From the NCBI RefSeq assembly GCF_049856295.1, contig NZ_JBNDMZ010000001.1, positions 1 through 64,000 of the forward strand: DNA of 64,000 nucleotides, given 5' to 3'. The stretch is from JB111 sp049856295. Its GTDB lineage: Bacteria > Actinomycetota > Actinomycetes > Actinomycetales > Actinomycetaceae. Numbering within the stretch: the stretch's first letter is position 1; every line of letters begins with the position of its first letter. The notes beneath the pieces are model-generated. The model was not told the DNA's origin. It ran no database searches and worked only from the letters and a program-made list of their open reading frames with translations. Shown here piece after piece: positions 17,017 to 26,469 of the stretch. The position numbers and the translations under genes were made by a program.

Positions 17017-17604
17017 TCAGCCGGCGCCGTCCGTCGCCGTCTCGTCCGTGGCGGTCTCGTCCGTGGCGCTCCCGTCCGACGACGACTCCGCCTCGGCGGA
17101 CTCGACCTCGGCCGCGCCCACGCAGCTCGCCACGTGCTCGGTGGCCTCGACCGCACCGTCGAGGTCGACGAGCACCGCGGACGCCTGGTCGGCCAGCTCC
17201 GGCGGGACGACCACCTCGATCGCCGGCCGACGGCCGTAGGAGACCCAGGTCGACTCGACGCCGTCGCTCGCGCCCTCCTCGAGGACCGCGCCGGCGTCGG
17301 TGTGGATCCAGTCGTGGATCCGCCCGTCGGGCAGCTCGATCGACAGGCACTCGGCCGTGGTCGGCGGGGGCGGCTCGACGCCGCAGCGCAGCGTGATCGC
17401 CGGGTCGCCCCAGGCGGTCGAGGCCTGCGACGTGGTCGACCGCCGCTCGCCCTCGGCCAGGACGTCCGGGGTGGCCTGGAGGACGGCGCCGCAGTCCGGG
17501 GCGGCCGCCGACGGCGCGGCCTCGAGCGAGACGGGCGTGCCGCAGGCGCCGAGGAGCAGCGCGGTCAGGACCGCCGCCGGGGCGAGGGGGCGACGGCGAG
17601 GCAT
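17017..17604 (-). CDS. DUF3515-family lipoprotein
   Basis: 195 residues. The signal peptide ends in the lipobox LLGACG (Cys21). The mature part has CGAVL, a conserved Trp/Cys pair in WGDPAITLRCG, and TWVSYGRRPAIEVVVP. It matches the DUF3515 family, which in actinobacteria sits between ddl and thiL. Function unknown, probably extracytoplasmic. The Ser/Thr/Glu tail contains repeats of the type ATDET. It is on the strand opposite both neighbours. Confidence 0.8.
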   Translation of the reverse strand: MPRRRPLAPAAVLTALLLGACGTPVSLEAAPSAAAPDCGAVLQATPDVLAEGERRSTTSQASTAWGDPAITLRCGVEPPPPTTAECLSIELPDGRIHDWIHTDAGAVLEEGASDGVESTWVSYGRRPAIEVVVPPELADQASAVLVDLDGAVEATEHVASCVGAAEVESAEAESSSDGSATDETATDETATDGAG

Positions 17605-17642
17605 GTCCGCAGGGTACGTCGCGCGCTGGGTAGCGTGTCCGG

Positions 17643-18716
17643 GTGACCGTCCCGCCGAGCAGTTCCGACCAGCAGCCGCGAGTCGACGACCGGGACGGCA
17701 CCACGCCCACGGTCCGCGACGTCGGCGAGGACGGGGTGCTCGCCGTGCTCCTGCCCGAGCTCCCGGCCGGCGACGGCACGATCGTCGGTCCCGGCGACGA
17801 CTGCGCGGTCGTCGCGTCGACCGACTCCCGGCTCGTCGTCAGCGCGGACATGCTCGTCGAGGGCCACCACTTCCGTACCGACTGGGGCACCGGCGTCGAC
17901 GTCGGGTGGCGGGCCGCGGCCCAGAACCTCGCCGACGTCGCCGCGATGGGCGCGGCCCCGCTCGCCCTCGTCGTCTCGCTCGGCCTGCCCGGGGCGACCC
18001 CGCTGACGTGGGTGCGCGACCTCGCCCGGGGCCTCGCGCTCGCCTGCCGGCCGATCGGGGTGGGCGTGGTCGGCGGCGACCTCACCGCGTCCGAGCGCCT
18101 CGTCGTCTCCGTCGCCGTCCACGGCGACCTCCAGGGCCGCGACCCCGTGCTGCGCCGCGGCGCCCGACCCGGGGACGTCCTCGCGCACGCCGGCGTGCTG
18201 GGCCGTGCCGCCGCCGGGTACGCGCTGCTCGACGCGGGCGCACGGGACGCCGGGGAGGGGCCGGGGCGCGACCCGCTCGTGGCCGCCTTCCTCCGACCGG
18301 ACCCGCCGGTCGCGCTCGGGCCCCTGGCGCAGGAGGCCGGCGCGACCGCGATGATCGACGTCTCCGACGGCCTCGTGCGCGACGCGGGCCGGATCGCGCG
18401 GGCGTCCGGTGTCGTCGTCGACCTCGACTCCCGGGCGACGCTCGCTGCCGATCGCGACGCCCTCGCCGGTGCTGCCGCAGAGCTCGGCGCCGACCCGGCC
18501 GAGTGGGTCCTGCGCGGTGGCGAGGACCACGGGCTGCTCGCCACCTTTCCGTCCGATGCCGCGCTTCCGGCGGGCTTCCGGGCGATCGGCCGCGTCCTCG
18601 GCGCGGGCGAGGCGGCGGCGGAGACACCCCCGCCCGTGGTCGACGGGGTCGGCGGCGCGGTCCTGCTCGACTCCCGCCCGGTCGGCGGGATCGGCGGCTA
18701 CGACCACTTCGTCTGA
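17643..18716 (+). CDS. thiL: Thiamine-monophosphate kinase
   Basis: 357 residues from GTG 17643. An AIR-synthase-like fold enzyme that phosphorylates thiamine monophosphate to the coenzyme diphosphate. Signatures include VGPGDDCAVV (Mg/ATP site), SADMLVEGHHFR, NLADVAAMGA, GGDLTASE, MIDVSDGLVRDAGRIA and LRGGEDHGLLATF. Length is close to the family norm. No thiamine riboswitch is visible upstream. Confidence 0.95.
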   Translation: MTVPPSSSDQQPRVDDRDGTTPTVRDVGEDGVLAVLLPELPAGDGTIVGPGDDCAVVASTDSRLVVSADMLVEGHHFRTDWGTGVDVGWRAAAQNLADVAAMGAAPLALVVSLGLPGATPLTWVRDLARGLALACRPIGVGVVGGDLTASERLVVSVAVHGDLQGRDPVLRRGARPGDVLAHAGVLGRAAAGYALLDAGARDAGEGPGRDPLVAAFLRPDPPVALGPLAQEAGATAMIDVSDGLVRDAGRIARASGVVVDLDSRATLAADRDALAGAAAELGADPAEWVLRGGEDHGLLATFPSDAALPAGFRAIGRVLGAGEAAAETPPPVVDGVGGAVLLDSRPVGGIGGYDHFV

Positions 18717-18733
18717 CAACGGACCTGGGAACG

Positions 18734-18768
18734 ACGAAGGACCCCGCCCGACGGGCGAGGTCCTTCGT
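18734..18768. terminator. Hairpin terminator between convergent thiL and rpmB
   Basis: ACGAAGGACC pairs with GGTCCTTCGT (10 bp), and an inner CGCCC/GGGCG extends the stem. It ends transcription from both sides. Confidence 0.75.
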
Positions 18769-18803
18769 TCACGCGGCCGGCCGAGAGCCGGTTCGCGGAG
18801 GTG

Positions 18804-19001
18804 TCAGCTCTTGACGTAACGCGTGACCTTGTCGGCCTTGAGGCACGAGGTGCACACGTTCATGCGCTTCGGCGCGCCGTCGATGTTGGCGCGGATGCGC
18901 TGGATGTTCGGGTTCCAGCGGCGCGACGTGCGCACGTGGGAGTGCGACACGGTCTTGCCGAAGCTGGGGTGCTTGCCACAGATGTCGCAGGTCGCAGCCA
19001 C
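18804..19001 (-). CDS. rpmB: 50S ribosomal protein L28, zinc-binding form
   Basis: 65 residues from a GTG (GTGGCTGCGACC) with CAGGAGA upstream. L28 features are CDICGKHPSFG, SHSHVRTSRRWNPNIQ and the C-terminal VCTSCLKADKV. The two CxxC pairs make this the zinc-containing (C+) version. Actinobacteria often carry a second, zinc-free L28 elsewhere under Zur control, so this copy is probably the zinc-replete one. It is divergent from recG. Confidence 0.95.
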   Translation of the reverse strand: MAATCDICGKHPSFGKTVSHSHVRTSRRWNPNIQRIRANIDGAPKRMNVCTSCLKADKVTRYVKS

Positions 19002-19234
19002 GGTGGATCTCCTGAGCTCGTACGGGGCGGCCGCGACGGGAGCCGCGGGCCGATGGTCGACACGCCCATTCGACGGCCGGGGCCGGACGGGCAACCGGGA
19101 CAGCGTACCCGAGTCGGCACCCCCGCCCCAAGGGGCGGCGGCCCCCCGTCGCGTGCGTTGAGACACAGGGGAGAGTCGCGCGGGCCTGGGGATGCGCAGG
19201 TCCCGACGTCGGTGGCTCACCGTAACCTGGCCCC

Positions 19235-21496
19235 GTGACAGGCGTGGCGGCTCACCGTGCGGGCGAGGACCCGGCCGGGCTCGACTCTCCCGTGAGCCGG
19301 CTCGTGCGCAAGGCCGCCGCGGACAAGTTCGCCCGGCTCGGCGTGCGCACGCAGCGCGACCTCCTGCGGCACTACCCGTTCCGGTGGGTCGCCCCCGGCC
19401 GCCTCTCCTCCCTCGCGGACCTGCGCCCCGGCGAGCAGGTGACCGTCGTCGCGGAGGTCGTCGGCGCCGAGACCCGCGTCTCCCGGGCCGGCGGGCGCGG
19501 CGGCTCCCGGCTCGTCGTGACGATCACCGACGGCTCCGCCTTCCTCACGCTCGTCTTCTTCGGCTCGTCCCCGCGCTCGTTCGGGATGCACACGCGCCGC
19601 CTGCGCGCCGGCGTGCGCGGCCAGTTCACCGGCGAGGTCTCCGTCTTCCGCGACGAGCTCCAGCTCACCCACCCCGACTACCAGACCTTCGAGGCGGGCG
19701 AGGACGGTGCCGAGGCGGAGGCCCTCGCCGCCGAGGAGGCGCTCCGCCCCACGCCGATCTACCCGGCCACCCGCGGCCTGCCCTCGTGGGTGATCGCCGC
19801 GACCGTGCGCTCGGTCCTCGACCCCCTGCGGCCCGGCGACCTGCCCGAGCCGCTCCCGGCCGGCTACCGCGCCGAGCACGGCCTCCTCGGCTCGCTCGAG
19901 GCGCTGCGGGCGATCCACCATCCGGCCGACGAGCGGGAGGTCGCCGCCGGAGCGCTCACCCTTCGCCACGAGGAGGCCTTCCTCGTCCAGACGGCGCTCG
20001 CCCGCCGCCGGGCCGAGGCCGCCGGGGACGGCGCCGAGCCCAACGCCGCGATCGACGCCGGCCTGCTCGCCGCCTTCGACGCCGCCCTGCCGTTCACCCT
20101 CACGCGCGGCCAGTCCGAGGTCGGCGCCGCGATCGCCGAGGAACTGTCCGGCACGGTCCCCATGCAGCGGCTCCTGCACGGCGAGGTCGGCTCGGGCAAG
20201 ACCGTCGTCGCCGCCCGCGCCATGCTCCAGGTGGTCGACGCCGGCGGCCAGGCCGCGCTGCTCGCCCCCACCGAGGTCCTCGCCCAGCAGCACCACCGCG
20301 CGCTGAGCGCCCTGCTCGGCCCGCTCGCCCGCGCCGGCCGTCTCGACGCCCCGGACGGTCCCGCCACCCGGGTCGGCCTGCTCACCGGCTCCCAGCCGGC
20401 CGCCACCCGCCGGGACGAGCTCGCGCGGCTCGCGTCGGGGGAGACCGGCATCGTCGTCGGCACGCACGCCCTGCTCACCGATACCGTGCAGATCCCGTTC
20501 CTCCGCCTCGTCGTCGTCGACGAGCAGCACAAGTTCGGGGTCGAGCAGCGCGACGCCCTGCGCATGCGCGGCGAAGCCGTGCCGCACCAGCTCATCATGA
20601 CCGCGACCCCCATCCCGCGCACCGTCGCGATGACGGTCTTCGGCGACCTCGAGACCTCGGTCCTCGGGGAGCTGCCCGCGGGGCGCTCACCGATCGCCAC
20701 CACCCTCGTCCCTGCCGCCAACGCCCGGTGGATGGCGCGCGTGTGGGAGCGCGTGCGCGAGGAGGTCGACGCCGGAGGGCGCGCCTACGTCGTCGTCCCC
20801 CGGATCGATGCCGGGGACTCCGACGACGCCCCCGCCCAGGGAGCGACCGGCGGGGCGCCCGACGACGCACCTCGCCCGCTCCCGTCCGCGTCCGTGGAGG
20901 AGACCTCGGCGCTGCTGGCGGCGGAGCAGGCGCTCGCCGGCGTACGGGTCGGGGTCCTGCACGGGCGGATGGCGGCCGACGAGAAGGACGCGGCCATGGC
21001 GGCCTTCGCCTCCGGCGAGACGCCGGTGCTCGTGGCCACCACCGTGGTCGAGGTCGGCGTGGACGTGAGCGAGGCGAGCATCATCGTCGTCCTCGACGCC
21101 GACCGCTTCGGCCTGTCCCAGCTCCACCAGCTGCGCGGCCGCGTGGGTCGTGGGTCGCGGCCCAGCATCTGCCTCGTCGTCAGCGGCGTCGAGCCCGGCA
21201 CGCCCGCCTGGGAGCGGCTCGAGGTCTTCGCCTCGACCTCGGACGGCTTCGCCCTGGCCGAGGCGGACCTGTCGATGCGCCGGGAGGGCGATGTGCTCGG
21301 CACCGCCCAGTCCGGGCGTACGAGCGGGCTGCGGCTCCTCCGGCTCGCGCGGGACGCCGACGTCATCGCCGCCGCCCGGACCGCCGCCCGCGAGCTCGTC
21401 TCGGGCGACCCGGACCTCGAGCGCCATCCGGGCCTCGCGGACGCGATCGCGATCGAGCTGGCCGACGGCGAGGACGAGTTCCTCGACAAGTCGTGA
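19235..21496 (+). CDS. recG: ATP-dependent DNA helicase RecG
   Basis: 753 residues from GTG 19235. The N-terminal wedge/OB domain runs to about residue 260 (RDLLRHYPFRW, EQVTVVAEVVG). Helicase motif I is GEVGSGKTVVAAR near 317, motif II is VDEQHKFGVEQR near 429, and the C-terminal helicase lobe has TTVVEVGVDV and QLRGRVGRGSRPS. It reverses stalled forks and processes recombination intermediates. An insert near residue 530 (Asp/Ala/Pro-rich) lies between motifs. Placement between rpmB and rsmD is conserved in actinobacteria. Confidence 0.96.
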   Translation: MTGVAAHRAGEDPAGLDSPVSRLVRKAAADKFARLGVRTQRDLLRHYPFRWVAPGRLSSLADLRPGEQVTVVAEVVGAETRVSRAGGRGGSRLVVTITDGSAFLTLVFFGSSPRSFGMHTRRLRAGVRGQFTGEVSVFRDELQLTHPDYQTFEAGEDGAEAEALAAEEALRPTPIYPATRGLPSWVIAATVRSVLDPLRPGDLPEPLPAGYRAEHGLLGSLEALRAIHHPADEREVAAGALTLRHEEAFLVQTALARRRAEAAGDGAEPNAAIDAGLLAAFDAALPFTLTRGQSEVGAAIAEELSGTVPMQRLLHGEVGSGKTVVAARAMLQVVDAGGQAALLAPTEVLAQQHHRALSALLGPLARAGRLDAPDGPATRVGLLTGSQPAATRRDELARLASGETGIVVGTHALLTDTVQIPFLRLVVVDEQHKFGVEQRDALRMRGEAVPHQLIMTATPIPRTVAMTVFGDLETSVLGELPAGRSPIATTLVPAANARWMARVWERVREEVDAGGRAYVVVPRIDAGDSDDAPAQGATGGAPDDAPRPLPSASVEETSALLAAEQALAGVRVGVLHGRMAADEKDAAMAAFASGETPVLVATTVVEVGVDVSEASIIVVLDADRFGLSQLHQLRGRVGRGSRPSICLVVSGVEPGTPAWERLEVFASTSDGFALAEADLSMRREGDVLGTAQSGRTSGLRLLRLARDADVIAAARTAARELVSGDPDLERHPGLADAIAIELADGEDEFLDKS

Positions 21497-21511
21497 GACT
21501 GCGTCGCCGGG

Positions 21512-23278
21512 CTACTCCTCGTACGGGGGTGGCGGGGACGTGACGACGGACGCGACGAGCAGCGAAACGGCGAGCGCGATCGCGGTGAGGACGCCGAGCG
21601 GAGCGCCGGCCCAGACCGCGAGCCCGACCGCGACGGAGGCGACGACCCCGACGTCGGGCCCTGTGAGCAGCAGCATGATCGACCCGACCGGCACGGGGCC
21701 CATGGGGGAAGGGGCGACCGGACCGGTGCCCTCGTCGTCCTTGCGGTAGGCCCAGCGAAGCGCCGCCCCGGCCCAGCCGAGCGCGGCGGAGGCGAGGACC
21801 GGCACCCACGCGAGGACGTCGAGGGCCGGGCCCCGGCCGCCGGACGCGTGGAGACCGAGGACGATCGCAGCCCCGACGACGAACGGCGCGAGCGCCACCC
21901 ACGACCACACGAGGCGGGTCACGCGGTGCGCGCGGGCACTCATCGGCAGGTGCGCGTCGAGCCCCTCGCGCGTGCGGGCGATGCGGGCGCCGGTCGCGCT
22001 CGCGCACGCCGAGACGTAGCCGAGCGTGCCGACGGCTACCGGGAGCAGCCACGCGGGCGCCCCGCGGACGTCGGCCACGAGCGCGAGGGCGAGCACCGCG
22101 AGCAGGGGCCGCAGCGCGAGGGCGGGGCGGCGCAGCGTGGCCGCGGCGTCGGCCGCGAGCAGCGCCGCCGGGGCCCGCAGGCTGCGGGGCAGGCGGGCGA
22201 GGAGCCCCCACCGGGCCCGACGCCGCACGACCGGCGCGCCGTCGGCGGCCGTGAGCGCCCCGAGGGTGCGGGTGTCGAGGGTGGCGAGAGCGAACGTGGC
22301 GGACCCCGCGACCCCGCCGCCGCGCGCGAGTTCGGCGTCCGGGATCCGCTCGACGCTGCGCCGGGCGAGCACGCCGGCCACCACAGCAGCCGCCAGCCCC
22401 AGCCCCGAGACGGCGAGCAGGACGGGCACCGGCGGCAGGGCCGGGACGGGGGGCGCCGTGACGAGAACGACGAGCGCACCTGCGACGACGACGAGAAGTG
22501 CCGCTCCCGTGGCGACGTCGACCGCCCGGCGGGTGGTCCGGCGTCGGGCCGGTGATGCGGGCGCGGAGGCGAGGTCGTCGAGCGTCCGGGGCGCCTCGTG
22601 GACGTCGGCGCGGGCCGGATGATCCTCGCCGGCGTGCTCGGCCGAGTCGTCGACCGGCCCGGCGGTCTGGGCCGGGACGAGGGCGAGGCAGGCCGCGCCG
22701 GTGAGCGTCGCGGCGAGCGCGGCGGCGGAGGCGACGGGTCCGGCGGCGACCTCCTGCCCGCCGAGGGCGGTGGCCGCGATCGCCCCCAGACCGCCGCCGA
22801 CGACCGCGCCGAGGGCGGGCCACCGCCACGCCGCCGGACCGATGAGCGAGAGCCGGTCGACCGGCAGCGGCAGCCACCAGCGCACGCGCTCGCGGTCGAG
22901 CCCCACCGGACCCAGGCGGCGCGAGAACCGGACCACGGAGAAGAGGGCGGCCGCGAGGGCGAGCAACCAGAGCCAGCCGGCGTCGACCCGGCCGGCGGCG
23001 CCCTCGGCGCCCTGGGCGAGCAGGCCCGCGTCCCGGGCCGCGTAGAGCGCGGCGGCCAGGGCCATCGCGGCGGCGAGGACGCCCATGTAGACGTCGGCGA
23101 GGGTGTCGGCGAGCGTCGTCGACGCGCCGAGGGACCGTCGCACCTCGGTCCAGCGGCGCACCGACCGACCGGACGGCCACCAGGTCGCCGCCGGCGCCGT
23201 GGGTGAGGGTCCGCCGGCCGGTCCGCCGGCCGGTCCGGGAGCCGAGCTCGCCCCGCCCCCCGGCCCGCCCGCCGTCAC
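21512..23278 (-). CDS. Multi-spanning membrane protein (DUF6297-like), putative ABC partner
   Basis: 588 residues. The start is a GTG that overlaps the stop of the upstream ATPase gene (GTGA, 23275-23278). About 10-12 hydrophobic segments are interrupted by charged loops, for example LADVYMGVLAAAMALAAALY and the C-terminal LAVWAGAPLGVLTAIALAVSLLVASVV. It resembles large actinobacterial membrane proteins encoded next to a lone ABC ATPase, from memory DUF6297. The pair probably forms an exporter of unknown substrate. Confidence 0.7.
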   Translation of the reverse strand: MTAGGPGGGASSAPGPAGGPAGGPSPTAPAATWWPSGRSVRRWTEVRRSLGASTTLADTLADVYMGVLAAAMALAAALYAARDAGLLAQGAEGAAGRVDAGWLWLLALAAALFSVVRFSRRLGPVGLDRERVRWWLPLPVDRLSLIGPAAWRWPALGAVVGGGLGAIAATALGGQEVAAGPVASAAALAATLTGAACLALVPAQTAGPVDDSAEHAGEDHPARADVHEAPRTLDDLASAPASPARRRTTRRAVDVATGAALLVVVAGALVVLVTAPPVPALPPVPVLLAVSGLGLAAAVVAGVLARRSVERIPDAELARGGGVAGSATFALATLDTRTLGALTAADGAPVVRRRARWGLLARLPRSLRAPAALLAADAAATLRRPALALRPLLAVLALALVADVRGAPAWLLPVAVGTLGYVSACASATGARIARTREGLDAHLPMSARAHRVTRLVWSWVALAPFVVGAAIVLGLHASGGRGPALDVLAWVPVLASAALGWAGAALRWAYRKDDEGTGPVAPSPMGPVPVGSIMLLLTGPDVGVVASVAVGLAVWAGAPLGVLTAIALAVSLLVASVVTSPPPPYEE

Positions 23279-23946
23279 AGGCCGGCCACGAGGTCGGCGC
23301 CGTCCTCGGCGTCGGTGATCCGCACGCCGTCGTCGGACAGGACGAGCACCGAGGTGGCGGCGAGCTGCACCGTGGCCGGGTCGTGCGAGGCGAACAGGAC
23401 CGCCCGCCCGGCCTCGCGCTCGTCGGCGAGCCGGTCCGCCACCCGGTGGCGCGCCCCGGTGTCGAGTCGGGACTCGGGCTCGTCGAGGACGAGGAGCTCG
23501 CGGGGCCGGGCGAACGCGGCGGCGAGCAGGAGGCGGCGGCGCTGGCCCGACGAGAGCGCGGACGGCACCGCGCGCGAGCGTTCGGCCAGCCCGAACTCGG
23601 TGAGCAGCTCGCCCGCGAGCTCGCCGGGGGAGTCGCCACCGTGCCCGAGCGCGGTGAGCTCGAGGTGCTCGGCGGCGGACAGGCCGGGGAAGAAGACCTC
23701 GTCGCCGAGGTCGTGCGAGATCGCGGCCCGCTGGCGCGCCGAGCGCGGGTCGGGCGCCCGGCCGTCGATGCGCGCCTCGCCGCCAAGGGCGGGCAGCATG
23801 CCGAGGACCGTGCGCAGGACCGTCGACTTGCCCGTGCCGTTGACGCCGACCACCGCGAGCGCCTCGCCCGGGCCCACCGAGAACGTGACCGGCGGGCACA
23901 CGGGGAACGCGTACCCCACCACCAGGTCCGTCGCCTCGAGCCGCAT
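23275..23946 (-). CDS. ABC transporter ATP-binding protein
   Basis: 223 residues, a single short nucleotide-binding domain. Walker A is VGVNGTGKST (33-42), the degenerate signature is ALSSGQRRRLLLAAAFA, Walker B is LLVLDEPESRLD, and the H-loop is FASHDPATV. It is coupled by a 4-nt overlap to the membrane protein that follows. It is divergent from rsmD, with about 105 bp between the starts. Transport role by context; substrate unknown. Confidence 0.85.
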   Translation of the reverse strand: MRLEATDLVVGYAFPVCPPVTFSVGPGEALAVVGVNGTGKSTVLRTVLGMLPALGGEARIDGRAPDPRSARQRAAISHDLGDEVFFPGLSAAEHLELTALGHGGDSPGELAGELLTEFGLAERSRAVPSALSSGQRRRLLLAAAFARPRELLVLDEPESRLDTGARHRVADRLADEREAGRAVLFASHDPATVQLAATSVLVLSDDGVRITDAEDGADLVAGL

Positions 23947-24051
23947 CCCCGCAGGTTACGCGCGGCGACGCGGTACCCAGCGAGCGGGTCCGGCCCGGCG
24001 ATCGGGTGCGGTGCCACGAGCGGGTCCGTCCTCCCGTCGTAGGCTGCGCGG

Positions 24052-24633
24052 GTGACACGGATCGTGGCGGGCACCGCCGGCGGGCGCTCGCTCAAGGTGC
24101 CGCGCTCGGGCACCCGGCCCACCTCCGAGCGGGTCCGCGAGGCCCTCTTCTCCTCGCTCGCGTCGATGGGGGCCGTCGAGGACGCGGTCGTCCTCGACCT
24201 CTACGCCGGCTCCGGCGCGTTGGGCCTCGAGGCCGCCTCCCGGGGTGCCCGCGCGGTCACCCTCGTCGAGCGGGCGGCCCCGGCGGCCGCCGTCATCCGG
24301 GACAACGTCCGGACCCTCGGCCTGGCGGTCGCCCGGGTCGTCACCGCCGACGCCGCCGCCCACGCCGCGTCCCCGGCCGCGGAGCCCGCCGACCTCGTCC
24401 TCCTCGACCCGCCCTACGACCTCGCGGCGGCCGACCTCGACGCCGTCCTGGCCTCCCTCGCGAGCAACGGCCACCTCGCGGACGGCGCGATCGTCGTCGT
24501 CGAGCGGGACCGCCGTGCCCCGGAGCCGAGCTGGCCCGCCGGGCTGTTCCCCCTGCGGACCCGCCGGTACGGCGACACCACCGTCCACGTCGCCGCCCAC
24601 GAGGCCCCGGCGGCTACCGTGGACGCACCATGA
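24052..24633 (+). CDS. rsmD: 16S rRNA (guanine(966)-N(2))-methyltransferase
   Basis: 193 residues from GTG 24052. SAM-binding motif VLDLYAGSGALGLEAASRGA is at about 46-65 and the catalytic NPPY-type motif is LLDPPYD near 119. RPTSERVREALF near the N-terminus is diagnostic for RsmD. It methylates G966 of 16S rRNA during 30S assembly. It is the first gene of a six-gene chain in which each start overlaps the previous stop (rsmD-coaD-sepIVA-yceD-rnc-mutM). Confidence 0.95.
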   Translation: MTRIVAGTAGGRSLKVPRSGTRPTSERVREALFSSLASMGAVEDAVVLDLYAGSGALGLEAASRGARAVTLVERAAPAAAVIRDNVRTLGLAVARVVTADAAAHAASPAAEPADLVLLDPPYDLAAADLDAVLASLASNGHLADGAIVVVERDRRAPEPSWPAGLFPLRTRRYGDTTVHVAAHEAPAATVDAP

Positions 24634-25196
24634 GTCTTGCCGTCTGCCCCGGTTCGTTCGACCCGGTCACCCTCGGTCACGTCGACGTCGTCCGCCGCGC
24701 CCGCGCGATGTTCGACGAGGTCGTCGTCGCCGTCGCCACGAACGTCGCCAAGCGCTACCTCTTCACCGACGACGAGCGGGTCGACCTCGTCCGCCGCGCG
24801 GTCGCCGACCTCGACGGGGTGCGCGTCGAGCTCGTGCCCGGCCTGCTCGCGCAGTACTGCGCGGAAGTCGGGGCGAGCGCGATCGTCAAGGGCCTGCGCG
24901 GCGCCGCCGACGTCGACGCCGAGCAGGCGATGGCCCTGATGAACCGCCACCTCACCGGGGTGGAGACCGTGTTCGTCATGGGCGACCCGCGGCTCGGCCA
25001 CGTCGCCTCCTCGATGGTCAAGGACGTCGCCCGCCACGGCGGCGCGGTCGACGACCTCGTGCCGGCCGACGTCGCCGCCGCCCTGCCCCTCGCCCTGCGC
25101 CGCACCTCCGGCGGCCCGGGCGCCCGCGTCGTCCCCGCCACCGGCGGGCCCGGCCCGGACGCCACCCCGCCCCGACACCCAGGAGTCCAGGTATGA
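24630..25196 (+). CDS. coaD: Phosphopantetheine adenylyltransferase
   Basis: 188 residues from ATG 24630, overlapping the rsmD stop by 4 nt. Nucleotidyltransferase motif PGSFDPVTLGHVDVV contains T/HxGH (TLGH). AIVKGLRG and SSMVKDVA are the typical CoaD C-terminal motifs. It catalyses the penultimate step of coenzyme A synthesis. A Gly/Pro-rich tail of about 30 residues exceeds the usual 160-residue length. Confidence 0.96.
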   Translation: MSLAVCPGSFDPVTLGHVDVVRRARAMFDEVVVAVATNVAKRYLFTDDERVDLVRRAVADLDGVRVELVPGLLAQYCAEVGASAIVKGLRGAADVDAEQAMALMNRHLTGVETVFVMGDPRLGHVASSMVKDVARHGGAVDDLVPADVAAALPLALRRTSGGPGARVVPATGGPGPDATPPRHPGVQV

Positions 25197-25798
25197 CCTC
25201 CGAGCCCATCGACGCCACCCACGACGCCGGGGAGTCGCTGCTCGCGATCCTCGACGAGCTGAGCCGGATGGTGACGCAGGCCCGCTCGATGCCGATGTCC
25301 TCCTCGGCGATCGTCAACCGCGCCGAGGTCCTCGACCTCATCGCGTCGGCGCGCGCGGTGGTCCCCGAGTCGATCGCGGCGGCCGACACGATCGTCGCGG
25401 ACGCCGACGCCGTCCTCGAGCGCGCCCGCACGCAGGCCGAGGAGATCGTCCACGACGGCGAGCAGCAGGCCGCCCGCCTCGTCCAGGACGAGCCCGTCCT
25501 CGCCCAGGCCACCGAGCAGGCCCGGCGCATCGTGGCCGAGGCGGAGGACGCCGCCGCGCGCCGCGCCGCCGACGCCGACTCCTACGCCGGCCAGCACCTC
25601 GGCCGGTTCGAGAAGGAGCTCGACGCCCTGCTCCAGCAGGTCCGCGCCGGCCGCGAGTACCTCGCCGGGGGAGCGGGTCTGTCCCGGCCCGGGCAGGGGG
25701 CCGACGACCGGGAGGGCGCCGAGCGCCGCGACGGCGGCGACCGCCGAGAGCAGCGCTCCGAGCACCGCCCCGAGCACGGCCGCCCGGAGTCCCGATGA
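25193..25798 (+). CDS. sepIVA: Coiled-coil septation protein, SepIVA-like (DivIVA-type)
   Basis: 201 residues from ATG 25193 (4-nt overlap with coaD). It begins ESLLAILDELSRMVTQARSMPMSSSAIVNRAEVLDLI and continues as a long Ala/Glu-rich helix of about 45-150, then a disordered charged tail. The start and position before yceD-rnc-mutM match the mycobacterial SepIVA gene (Rv2927c), which localises to the septum and intracellular membrane domain. Similar genes are sometimes annotated as ATP synthase b-subunit-like or cell division initiation proteins because of the coiled coil. The septation role is inferred from synteny. Confidence 0.75.
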   Translation: MTSEPIDATHDAGESLLAILDELSRMVTQARSMPMSSSAIVNRAEVLDLIASARAVVPESIAAADTIVADADAVLERARTQAEEIVHDGEQQAARLVQDEPVLAQATEQARRIVAEAEDAAARRAADADSYAGQHLGRFEKELDALLQQVRAGREYLAGGAGLSRPGQGADDREGAERRDGGDRREQRSEHRPEHGRPESR

Positions 25799-26469
25799 GC
25801 TCCCCGCTGACCGTCTCGATCCGGGACCTCGCGCGCCGCGCCGGCTCGGTGCGCCAGGTCGAGCTCGCCGCGCCGGCGCCCGAGGAGATGGGCAACGAGG
25901 TCCTGCGCGTCCCGCAGGGCTCCGACATCGACCTGGACCTCACCCTCACCGCGGTCTCCGACGGCATCCTCGTCACCGGCCCCGTCCGCGCCCGCCTCGC
26001 CGGCGAGTGCACGCGCTGCCTCGACCCGATCGACACCGAGGTCACGGCGGAGCTGACCGAGCTCTTCTACCACCCGGACGTGCGCGCCCGGCTCGTCGAG
26101 GACGGCGACGAGGACGCGGAGGAGTACCCGGTCGTCGACGGCGACGACCTCGACCTCGAGGTCGCCGTGCGCGACGCGATCGTCCTCGACCTCCCGTTCA
26201 CCCCGCTGTGCCGGCCTGACTGCCCGGGCCTGTGCTCCGTGTGCGGGATCCGTCTCGCGGACGCCGAGCCGGGCCACGCGCACGAGGACGTCGACCCCCG
26301 GTGGGCCGCCCTGTCCGCGCTCGCGAGCGAGGACGCGCCGGTGCACGGCGCCGTCGTCAGCGACCCGGACGCCGGATACACCCAGGCCGGCGACCCGGGG
26401 GCCGGGGGAGCGGACGACGAGGCACCGACCTCCTCCGCCGACGCCCCCGACCCGCGAGGCCGGGAGTGA
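25795..26469 (+). CDS. YceD/DUF177-family protein
   Basis: 224 residues, overlapping the previous stop by 4 nt. The N-terminus SPLTVSIRDLARRAGS, the central GECTRCLDPI and the cysteine cluster CRPDCPGLCSVCG are the DUF177 pattern; the cysteines may bind metal. The family is implicated in large-subunit rRNA metabolism and is usually followed by rpmF (L32). Here rnc follows directly with a 4-nt overlap and rpmF is absent. The last 55 residues (Asp/Gly/Pro-rich) are an extension. Confidence 0.88.
   Translation: MSSPLTVSIRDLARRAGSVRQVELAAPAPEEMGNEVLRVPQGSDIDLDLTLTAVSDGILVTGPVRARLAGECTRCLDPIDTEVTAELTELFYHPDVRARLVEDGDEDAEEYPVVDGDDLDLEVAVRDAIVLDLPFTPLCRPDCPGLCSVCGIRLADAEPGHAHEDVDPRWAALSALASEDAPVHGAVVSDPDAGYTQAGDPGAGGADDEAPTSSADAPDPRGRE

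Noticed and set aside
21363..24122. A single 900-residue minus-strand protein spanning the ABC/DUF6297 region
   Set aside because: It is another frame of two genuine overlapping genes; the translation lacks domain signatures.
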